Source: Promerops cafer
Lineage: Eukaryota > Chordata > Aves > Passeriformes > Nectariniidae
Direction: 5' to 3'
Assembly: GCA_013398275.1 (NCBI GenBank)
Contig: VZSE01014414.1
Coordinates: forward strand, 1-64,000
DNA length: 64,000 bases
Under the pieces are notes generated by a model. It saw nothing but the letters and a program-made list of their open reading frames with translations. It was not told the origin of the DNA and made no database searches. Made by a program: the position numbers and the translations under genes. Shown here in pieces: positions 1 to 11,300 of this stretch. Position 1 is the first letter of the stretch. Every line of letters begins with the position of its first letter.

Positions 1-43
1 TATATTATTATATATAATATATATTTATTATTTTATATATATA
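1..43. repeat. AT-rich simple sequence
   Basis: This is an imperfect TA/TTA low-complexity tract at the left edge of the window. Confidence 0.8.
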
Positions 44-1881
44 GGCAATAGGACGAGATTAACTGCTCTTTAAAGGGACTTGTTCCTCCCCACTGCCTGC
101 CTCAGACACAGATACCTGCATTCAGCCAGGTGAAACCCATCTTACCTGGCTGAGCATCGCTAAAAAGAGGCAGAAGAATATCCAGACCTTGCAAATTCCC
201 AATAATACAAGAACATGTCAAGTATTACGTGTGCTTGAGCCTGTCCTCAGATGCCTTTGTGCTGGGCTCTCTCTCTCTGCAGCTACGAAAGGAGCTGTCA
301 AATTAATCAGCTGCCACAATCTGCAGCATCCTTGTCTGAGCTGGAGGAATGATGTAGGAACTGTCATGGAAGGCACAAATCCAAAATAATTGGGAAGAGG
401 GGAGTGATGAGGAGTGCATGTATATAGTGAACCATAAGGGAGTCCAGTCAGATTTTCAGCTGCAGTGCAGGGGATCAAGGGGTTTAATTTCCAAGGGGAA
501 CAATTTGAGGAGAAAAGTGTGCCTGCACTTGACCCACATGGGTGGGGAAGAGGCAGGGGGACATTGGGTGTCCAGCAAAGCTGCCCTGTTTGTGGGGATG
601 GTGGTGTGTGGGCTGAAATGACGGTGGCAACATTTAATGTTGGGAGAATGGTCCATATGTACTCCTGGTGGCTTGGGAGGGGCTGCAGTTATATTAGAAA
701 TGCATCTGCTGCATGGTAGGAGGAGGAGAAGTAGGTTTGGGAAGCAGTTTCAGGCAGGGCTCTTTCCCCATCAGTCAGTGATGGGTTGCAGTCCTCCTAC
801 CAGCACTCTGTAGGTGGAAAGTCATGCTGTGCCCATCAGAGTTAAGCTGTAACATCTTCTGCCTCCTTCACATGTTGGATTTGAGTGTCCAGGCTTCCTC
901 CTCGTTTGCCACTGCTGGTCTTGGGGTCACTGGTACAATCTGGTTTCTTCTGTGGCAAGTCATTAATTTCATGAGTTTGCATCTGAATGCCACAATTCCC
1001 TGAGAAGTCTTCCCTACAACAGGAAAAACACTTTACTACAGGTGGGAAGAAGCAGGTTTTCTATGGCTTCTTGTATATTTACTATGAGAAATGAAGAATA
1101 TTTTTTGCAGGAGACACCATTTAGGATCTCAGTTACTCTTTCATTTGTCAGTTACTATTTTGTCAGTTACTAAATTGGCTATTTCACCTTTGTTCCGCCA
1201 CAGAGCCAGTAAAATGTAGATCATTCTTGACACCTTTTCACATAGCATATTTTCAGAAATCTTACAATGGCCCAGGCAATCTGCACCATGGTTGACAATC
1301 TTCACTAAAGCATGTTTCAAAGCATTGTTTACACTTTATATGGCTTTATCCAGCCATGAATTGACAAAAATCCACTTCTAAAGTGGTTTCACAAGGTCGT
1401 CCCTTCCCACTTTTCAAGAAAAATCCCCATTCAGTTAAAAAGCAGCAGTAATTAGTAAGGAACATTGCTCAAGAGAAACAGGAACGAGGATTAGCAAAGG
1501 GAGAGGAGAAGAGGAGAATTCCCAAATGTTAAATAGGGACATCTTGGCTTAACTAGGCTGGGGAGCCTGTGAACAGGAACAGCCTTTGTGCATCTCAGTG
1601 TAGTAACAGAAACAGGGAGGAGGCCAGACTGAAATAAATCTGAAGTACAAAGTTGTCATGACACAACTCTGAAATTAGGGGGGTGAAGGTAACAGAATTA
1701 CGTGGTTGCAGTGGCAGATGCTCCCCCAGACTTCCCACACTTTGGCCAGAGAGGAAAAGACTGATTGCATAATCTATCTGAAACAATGTATTTGCATAAT
1801 TAACCTTAATTTTCCCACAGAATTAATCTCCCACCCATTATTTGGATACAAATAATACAAACGGGACAAAGGCTGCTTTTT
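44..1881. other. Non-coding flank downstream of IL2RA
   Basis: No exon is recognisable here. The terminal IL2RA exon and 3' UTR should lie in this stretch on the minus strand, but I could not identify its acceptor or a convincing AATAAA. A short tandem echo (TTTGTCAGTTACT twice) occurs near 1145-1172. Confidence 0.5.
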
Positions 1882-2110
1882 AGAATTACAGAATCACAGA
1901 ATTATTTGGGTTGGAAGGGATCTTAAGGCCCATTTCATTCCATCCCTCTGCCATGGGCAGGGACACTTTCCACTGGACCAGGTTGCTCCAAGCCCCATCC
2001 AACCTGGCCTTGGACACTTCCAGGGATGAGGAGTCCACAACCTCTCTGGGCAACTTGTTCTAAGACTTTTTGATTTCAAAAGCTCTAAATCCTCCTTTTC
2101 TTGTGCCAGT
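1882..2110 (-). mobile_element. CR1 LINE 3' fragment
   Basis: The stretch is the reverse complement of the CR1 3' end: ATTTGGGTTGGAAGGGAT, then the GGTTGCTCCAAGCC, GACACTTCCAGGGATG and TCTCTGGGCAAC blocks. It is 5'-truncated and diverged beyond about 2070. Confidence 0.9.
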
Positions 2111-2281
2111 ATTTAACATCTGAATCAGACAATCCCAAAATCCTGGGTCATATTTAACACCAAAGAAGATGTCCAGAAATCTAAGCAGTGCAATAGGGAG
2201 AGGCTGATCCAGTTGGTAACTCTTGCACCTCTAGGGATTTTTTGGTTAGATATCACACTTCCCTCATTCTCTGCCACTTAC

Positions 2282-2354
2282 CTTATTGTCTGCTTGGTGA
2301 GTCACACAAAGGCAGTGGGAATGATAAGCAGAACCAACCAGATAGCTGTAAAAC
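2282..2354 (-). CDS. IL2RA: IL2RA transmembrane exon with in-frame stop
   Basis: A 73-bp exon lies between a strong acceptor (TTGATTTTCAG|GT) and a strong donor (AATAAG|GTAAGT). In phase 1 it encodes FTAIWLVLLIIPTAFV, a clear membrane-spanning helix, followed by TGA at 2302-2304. Beyond the stop the same frame continues LTKQTI plus a split basic codon, which looks like a former juxtamembrane tail. The stop lies about 20 bases before the exon end, so a downstream UTR exon would not be expected to trigger nonsense-mediated decay. Confidence 0.65.
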
Positions 2355-5300
2355 CTGAAAATCAATATGGTTGGCACCTGGAGTTATCTTAATTATTGCA
2401 TTTACTCCAGCTGGGAGAAATAGGCAAGATTAGGGATAGGGTCTCTTCTTGCCCCTCTGCCCAGAGACAGGAATTTTTCCATGTTGCCCCATTGCTCCCC
2501 AGACCCAGCCAGAGGGGACTTGGGCAACTAGAGATTGACCACAGTCAAACAGCCAGGGACTACTGATGTTGTGGTCTCTGGAGTAGTTTGCAAAACTCCT
2601 CCTTCCCTTCCTTCATCTCACTCCATTATTCCTTCTCACCATAATGTGCACTACAGTTTTCAACAGACTCCAGCTGGAATCAAGAGCCCTTGTGCAAAGT
2701 CTTGAGCATTTGCACAGTAAGACACAATTTCTATTTCATCAGCTAATGGCTGAGTGGAAGATGGGGAAGGGGGAGAAGAAAATCTCTTCAGACTGATCTA
2801 AATGCACTGGTTTAGCTGTGAAGAAATGTTCTATTTGCCCATTTTTTTTATTCCTTTGAAAATATGAAAAAAACCTCAGCATTTAAATATTTACATTTTT
2901 TTTTCTGCCTTTTTCCAGTTGAAGTGATTTGCTGAATATGCAGAAAGTCTCAGAGAAGAATCTGAAAATGGCTCCATTTAAAAAAGAGACTTTTGGTTGA
3001 TCTGTTTTCTTTTACATACCTTACAAATCTTTGAAAACTTCTTTATAAAAGCTTAAGTGCTTAAACAATCTGTTTATACTGTCTTTACTAACTTCTCACA
3101 CAATACATGGATACAGATTTGTCTTGCAGAGTATTTAGTAGCTCTTCTAACAGAAATGGATCTCTTTGGAATAGAACAACAAACTGCAAGACCAAATAAG
3201 TGCTCTGGGTGATGGAGTGAAGTCTTTAATAAAACAGCATACCTGTCACTGGCAGTGTCCCTGATGAGGAAGGGAAAGAGGACAGAAGAGTCAAACCTAT
3301 GAAGAGAGAGAAATTATTGATTTTTGTATAAATTTGCTCTTCTGATGAAGAGCACCAGAGCAGTGATGAGGACAGAGTCAGGCAAAGAGCCAGCTCATTC
3401 CAGCACCAAAGCAGTGCCAAGGGTGGAGTCTCTGCACGACCTCTGCACAGAACACTTAAAAATTGCCATGTTTGTTTTTTGGCCATCTATAGATCTTTCC
3501 AGCCTGGATACCAACATATCTGCTGATCTGTGCCCATTAATGGTGGGCATGGAGTGAACAGGAATGGGATCCATCTAAGAGCTTTACTTCATATGAGACT
3601 GGAAGGAAGACTTTCAAGGTGCCAAGCTAGTACTTGGAAACATGGTTTCAACCAGGACCTGTTTTTGCCCAGAAATGTAAGCTAAAACTTCCCTGGTGCA
3701 AGAAATTAATTGAATTTCTCTCTTATCTTAAAAGGGAAGCTCTGAACTTGCCCCAGTACGAGATATGGACAGATTTTTAACATGATGTCCTGTAATAGTG
3801 GTTTCTTGATAAATTTCTTGGTGCTGGATGCTGAAGGAGAACTGAGAAAGTTCCAGCCTCATTACAGACATCACATCATAACAAATACAAAGGCAACACT
3901 TTAGGGGAGTAAATATTTGGTGCTCTATTTGCAAGGAGCTGACCTTGCTGAGGTTTGAGAGCATTTTGCAGGAAACTGGAATTACTGTTTTGTTGAATTA
4001 AAGGCTGAGGGGGCTTATTTTGTTACCCAGTCCCATGTTTTTCACAATCCCAATTTAAAAATCTTAAAATATTTGTAATTTTTAAATATATGTAATTTCA
4101 ATAGGCTGTATTATTTTCTAGGACTGGGTAACAAAAATTATTTTCTAGGACTGGGTAACAAAATAAATAATAATATATGGGTTATATCCATCACAGCAAG
4201 AAGTTATTTTATCCTGATAGCACCAAGTGAAATTTTCAATGGTGTCATGAGGGAAGGGGAAAGACCAGACAGCAAATTGTGACTACTGTACCAGGAACAC
4301 TCTGAACCAGGCACCACAGGCAAATAGATCTATGAAATAGGGGAGAAAGTCCTGGGCTGATGCTGAAACAGTGTGTGCAGTGGTCTGCTATGCTCACAAG
4401 GGCTGGAATGACAAAATAGGCTGGATTTCTCACTGACAGCCATTCATTTTACAGCTATAAAAGCCACAGAAAACTTTCACAAAGCAGAAATCTGTACATT
4501 TTCCTGGAAATGTGTGGAGTTTCTCCCATGAGTAGGGATGCCTATTTCACAGTTACTTCCCAAGGGATTAAGTGAAGGAATCTGTCTGTGTACATTATCA
4601 TCACTTCAGTGGTAAGTTACACTTGACTCCTAATCAATACTATTTCTTTGTTGGCTTTAATATAAGTATCTTGATACATTGCAGTCTTTAATGTTATGCT
4701 ATAATCTTCTAATAGTTCTTTAGTTTTATACTGTGTAGTAAGTAATTCTGATGAAGATTTTTCATCTGTTACCTCCTGTTCATTTGTCTTAATAAACAGT
4801 TCATTTTTATATAAATACATCTGATTTGCCATCAGTAGAACTTGCAGCACAGAGTGATTCCTTAAATTTAAACTGTTGACAAAATCTGAGGCTAAGGAAG
4901 GATTTGCCTTGATTTAAACCCCTTTCTGTGAAGGTGTTCAAATACACAAGGGAGTTTCTTTCTTCCTCTCAGTGGCAGGACTTCTTTAGTGAACTTTTTT
5001 GAATCTCCCACTCTCCCCATGACAGCTGGGGTGTCTGAACCCCACATGAGCAGGTCAGGACATTGTTGTGGTGTAATCACAACCATCTTACCTGGCCCAA
5101 TGGTCTGTGGTGGCCACTGCTTGCTGTCGTTGGTGCATCTCATATCAAGGGGGGTCCAGAAGGTTTTGCCGTTCACCTCCTTGCACGTCCTGCTGCCAAA
5201 GGTGGGGGGTCTCTTATCATAACCTGTCTGGCATTTGAAATGTAAGACTTGTCCCACGTAATGCTGTTGGGGCAGCCTTATGGAGGCGTGTGGAATAGTC

Positions 5301-8300
5301 TTGGGAGGACCACAGAAATCTGTGGGAGCACAAGGCAGCACATGGTTAAAGCAGACAGATTTTGCATACTGCTTCTGTTCTTGAAAATCTTGTGTTCTTA
5401 GAAAATACAGACAAGCAGGATATACCAAGCCTTTCTATTTCTTGGTTAGGATATAAAATGCTCATTTGCTTACACCATATCACTTATACAGCCAAGATAC
5501 TACAGAAATAGTTTCTCTCCCTCTGTCTGCAAAGTAATTAAATATTACTCACCATTTTTACACTGCTTCCATGGAAATCAGCAGGAGAAGCGTTACAGTA
5601 TTGAACGAGTGCTTATTTACCTTTTTGTTTGGACTCTGAAAGGTCTTCTTGCTTCTGGGGTGCAGGGCTCCTTGGTTCTCTTTCTGGCTTCTGTGTAAGT
5701 TCTAACTCCATTGTGGGAGCCATTGATGACAATTTTTTCTCATCTGTGGAGGAGTTACATTTGTTGAGTTACAGCAGGACAAATACCAGAACAAAGTGCC
5801 AGAGCACCCAAGCTTATAGAGTTTGGATAGAACTGTTTCAAGTTCTATCTTAGAAAAATAAGCACAAACATTTGTTAATGCCCAGATTTGTTTTATACCA
5901 AGTAACACATAGGAGAAACACCTCTATGTATAGAAAAAAAAAACAACACTCACTCACCAAAGCATTTAAATAGTTTGTACTCCCAAACAGCACCCTGCTG
6001 TTCACTCTTACACTGAATTCCTAGGTATGCACCAGCTTCTCTGTCATAGCCAGGGTTGCACTCATAGTACAGTTTGGTCTGTGGTGGATACATCTCAGCA
6101 GTAACATCAGCAAATTCAGTCGTTGGAAGATGTGGGCACATACCTGCAAATAGAAAGCCTGAGAATCAGGACAGCCTGGCATTTTACTTTATGCATCAAG
6201 GACTTCCCCATTCTCAATACCAAACATGTCCAGCAGATGGACAACATGAAACAACCAACATTTTCTTAATGAAGCTGTACACAATCGTTTTGGAGAGCAG
6301 CTACCCACACCAGAGCGTGCAGCCCTCAGTCTACAGAGTGAGGCACAATAGGCAAAAGTATGCAATTAAAAGTTGCAATCATCTATAAGCAAACATTGGG
6401 AATGGGCGCAGACTCTCAGTTCTGTCTGAGGATACCAAAGAGCAGCTTACTGTGAAATAAGTTTGCAAACCTAAATATAATTTGTCCCATAACAAGGACG
6501 TGAAGTGTTATGTCATCAGCAAATCATATCTAAATATACTTCTCAATCAGTTGGAATCAATTAAGTTAGATCATTTCAGTGCACTTGAAAAGCCTGCTCA
6601 AGCTGAGCTGGGGACCCAGAGGTTGAAAAAGGCACTACTTAATGATTATTTAAGGCCTAAAGGCTGAGAAATTAAAGGATCAAATAGTCTGGTTGCACCA
6701 GGGCTGGCCCTCTGGATCTTTGGGTGCACGATCCGTGGCCCTTTATGCTTATGCACAACAGTAACATCTTTCAGGAGTGAAATTTCTTAGTCATCATATT
6801 CTTGCATTTTCTGTAGCCGTAATTAATGCAGCCTTAACAACCAGCAGGAATGACTGCAAAAGGCCCTCAAGTCCCTGACAGCTGTTCATCATGTGGTGTC
6901 TGCCCTTGACACCCAAAGTGCTTTCTCCTTGAAGGACCAACTGCAACTCAACCTGTGACTCCCAGCCCCAGCCCTGCAATGCACTTTTTCTTTCATTTCC
7001 TCACTTCGATATTTTCTGCCCTTTTTACTTTACATTGCCTTGCTGTTTAGTAAAAGTCACAAAGTTTGAAGAAGGCAACAACAAAAAGTATGTGAGCAGT
7101 TTAACAGCTAATCTGCATAGGGGTTGTTTTAATCCCCTTGTACCTTTGTGTTATCAAAGGATTCGCCTTGTAAACTACATCAGACTGTGGCTTTGAGAGA
7201 AGCAACTGCACCCGAAATAGTTAACCACATGGTTTACCACAGACTGTCAGGGTGATTAAAATTAAAGAGTTATCAGATCAGCAGCAAGTTGAGATCATGT
7301 ACTCTCACTTTCCCTGAAAGCTAAAAGCTTGTTTCCCTCAAGACTTCAAAAGCCTCTTTGAAGCAGATTGCAGATCTGAATCTCAGCACAAGGCACTCAA
7401 ACCTAGAACTCATTAGTCTCTTCTTAAGAAAACCCACAACATTTAACGTACTCATCATAAAGGGCAAACATGCTTTCAGTTGATGATCAGATGTTGGGTT
7501 CTTCTGAACTTGGACACATCAGACAGGGATTGTGCAGAAATGGTGCACTTGGGAGATGGTGAACATCCATATTGCAGCTGGATCTCACACAACCTTTCTT
7601 GGATCCAGCCTTTTAATTTCATCCACATTGCTCAAGTTCTTGTCTTCTCACATCTAAATAACTGCAGTATCTTCTTTGACCTTTGCAACCATATTCCTTT
7701 CTCTGATCCAGAAGGAATTTGGGAAGATGAATTTCCCAGGTCTCATTGTGACCTTTGCGCCTGCCTCCCTTTGAGTTTTAACTGCTTCATTGTCACATAA
7801 AATATTTTGCTCCCATTTTCAAGAATCTTCTTCTCAACCGTCATAACCTTTTAAAACACTGCCTTCTCCTCCCATACTAGAGCTCCTCACCAATGTGTTT
7901 GATATCAAAGTCATTAGCTTTTGGGTTTATTGTTGTACCAGTCCTCACACTGGGAGGAGCTGTGAATGAACACAGATATCGCAAAATACCCTTTGCCATG
8001 ATTGCTCTTAATTGTCTCAAAGTACCTTCTTAGTGACACTTCTCAAAGTGTCTTGTATACCTTCAGAAGTGCTTCTCTTCATGTGGTTTTTACTCCTCTT
8101 TCTAGAAAAAGTAGGCACTCAGCATGTAACCCATGCACCCTCCTTCCAGGCAGCTGTAAGGAGTGAAAAGGTCCTCCCTGAGCCTTCTTTTCTCCAGGCT
8201 GAGCTCCTCCAGATCCCTCAGCCTCTCCTCATCAGACCTGTGCTCCAGACCCTTCCCCAGCTCCACTGCCCTTCTCTGGACCTGTTCCAGCATCTCCATG

Positions 8301-11300
8301 TCTTCAGTTTCATGTCATGGCACCTCCAGGCATAGTTTGGAAAGACTTCAGAGAGGATGCAGACCTGGTGAGGTCTGGACCATACTGACCTCTGGAGTGA
8401 ACTGTGCCTAAACCTTCATTCCATCTTTGTGCCCAAGGAAGCTACATGGTTTGCCCCTAAAAAAATCAACATCCTACCTGTATGAGTGGTAAAATAGCCA
8501 AGGGATTGGAAGAATCCAGGGAGTAGGAAATGGCAGGGTAGACTTTTTCCTTCACTAGATTTCTGATTTTTTACATTTTTAGGGAAGATTAGCTTTGGTT
8601 TTTGGGGTTTTTTTTTGCTATTTTGCACCTTCTTGGTAATTAGCCAATCAACTTGTTTGAGTTTGTGTGATATGAAAATATCAATCTTTTAAGAGGCCGG
8701 CACATCTGGGCATAACCTGTCTCACAGGCTGTGGTGACCTAGTTTTGCAGAGCCCAGCTTTCCCTGGATTCTGCATCCCTCCACAGCTGCTCCAGGGTTG
8801 CACTCCTGCTATTGCTGGTTTGAAATACTGTCCTCACATTACCTTGGGATGTCTTGAGGTTTTGTTTGCCTTCTCATTTTCCCTCTACACATATTCCAAT
8901 TTTTCATCCCCATGGCAAGGTGTTGTGTGCCCCTTTTCCCTTCTCTTGCAATCCTGTTGTCCACTGTTCTCTTTCCTTCATTCACCAAATTCATCAGCCC
9001 CTACCAACTATTCTCACTTCCCACACCCCCAAAGTGTCCTGGGACTCCATTTCTCTGCACTTAGATGTAGTAAATGGGCCAAACAGAGAGGTTGGTGTAA
9101 TTGTGTTCATGGGGGTTTAGCCCTTCTGTGAATTGCAGAATTATGAGAATACTTTGCTCTCCTCAAGCAGATGGGAATTTCTGTTTCTCCCCATATTCAT
9201 GGATTTTTGGTGCCTACAGCATTTGTGGAAATTCTGGAGGTGGTTTCAATTATTATGATGGAGTGGATGGAGACAAGCCCTTGGAATTAGAAGAAGACTT
9301 GTCTATTGAGACAATAGACACAATGAAACATAAAAATTAAGAAGTAGTTATTGGTTCTGCTGGAGTGTTCCCTAAATTAGGTTTGAAAAATTTCTTGAGA
9401 CCTGCAAGCCTTGTCATCTGAGCCAACAGATAGGTGTAAGCTGGGGTGTCTGATGCCATTTGAGATGTCTCAGGGCATCTGGGATTTCCACATGAGCTGT
9501 CAGATATCACATAGGAGATAATGGAGGGAAAGAAACCCAGCATCTAAATCAGCATCAGCTCTTTCAGGTTTCTTCCCTCACGTTTCCCATTCAAGTATGT
9601 TACTCACCCAACCACAAAACTGCTCTTGGTGGGCGTGCTGGCAGTACCAGGCTTCATGAAACCCTCCTGCCTGTTTCTCCTCCATGTCTGAGTTGGCAGA
9701 GCAGTGATAGATGAGGCTATAAAACACCTTTAGTCCACAAGAAGTGAGTGGGGAAAATTCTTAGCAGGTATTTTTAGTGCTAGGTAAAGCACAGACAGTG
9801 AGTCATGCCACAATAACCTAAACTCAGAACTTCCTCTGTCACGTGGCTGTGTGTCACCAGCGCTGACATTATTCTGATGTCGAGTTAAAGCAGCAAGGTG
9901 CAAAAATAGGACGATTTTCCCCCTTACTACAAAGGCAGTAGGATGGGATTGGTAGGAAAACTGGATGTTCTGAAGTTTTGGGCAGAAGCAGTGGAAGAAA
10001 CCAGGCACTGCACACATCTCCCCAGTTCAGAGATGAAGAGCACCTCTCCCCAGACACACCAACAAATCAAACCAGGCCAACATGAAGATATTTCCCCAGC
10101 CATGCCTGAAAAGCTAAATCAGCCCTGGGGATTTATGTGCTGTGTGAAACTGGGCTCTCTAAATGGTGCAGTCTCATGAAGATGAAACTGATACAGGCAA
10201 AGCGAAGGAATTGATACCGACAACAGGACTGACATGGTAATGAGCTTTTTCTAACTTCAAAACTTATTCCCAAAGGATCCTTTAAAAAGCAAGCATCAGC
10301 TCTGCAGGATTCTTTCTCCCATTAATGTCATTTATTGCTTATGTGAATTTCTAAGATGGGAATAGATCACAGATGTGGGGTTGGGGTACAGACCCCAACT
10401 TTATTGTAATTTGCATGTAAGATTATAATTAGCTGTACCTTAGATTATAGAGAGATTATCTAAAAAAAATAATTTGAGTAGTATTGAGTCTGCAGAGTTA
10501 CAGAAATACAGTGCAGATAAAATGACAAGTTTGAATACAAACAGCAATGGAGGAGAGACCAGCCTTAGGGGGATGGAGGTGGGTTTGAATATTCCCAACA
10601 GTGGAGAAGAAGAATGTTCTGTTCTAAGGATCTGTCAGTTCAGTCCCTGCTGCGTTTGCTGTACCAGATGTCTCTGTTCAAAAAACAGTGTAAAATAAAG
10701 TGGAATATGAACTGTCAGGAGCTCTAGGACCACAGAAAACTGCGTTTGGGAGAAATACACTCCTCTTACCTCTTGGCTTAATCCTGCTGACCAGCTGTTT
10801 GCCATTGACCTAGGCAGTGGAGTCTAATGCAAAAAAAAATCCATATACAGCAAGGCTAGAGCAGGTTGCACAGTGGACTAAGCTTTCTCATGCTAAGCAT
10901 AATTTAGCCTCAGGAATGTGCCTTCTTAGCTCCTTCTGTGAGAAATGGATCTGGGCAAACCTCCCTAGAGGACAGCAGACAACTAATTTACCTTCTCCAA
11001 AGCAAAGCTTCAAGGTGCTTCTTTCTTTTTATCAGCTGCGGTGGTGGAAGAACGTTCTCACATGCTCACATTGCTAATCAGAGTGCTTTACCTGAGGCAC
11101 TGATGGATCTCACACCTGCCCTAGCATGGAGGCTGGGCTGGGAGCTTGAACTCAGAATGTGGAACTGGAAGAGGGAACATTAGCAAAGAAGGGACAGGGA
11201 GGAAAACTAGCCTGGGCACAGTGTGCTGCATAGAAAGTGCACTAAGTAAAGAATGGGGAACCCTTGTTTTTGTTTCTGGGTGTTTATAATATCCTTGGTT

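Noticed and set aside
3728..3964. Possible IL2RA stalk exon on the minus strand (QHQEIYQETTITG segment)
   Set aside because: It has acceptable acceptors, but the phase-1 frame runs to a stop or lacks a good donor, so it does not fit the phase-1 exon chain.
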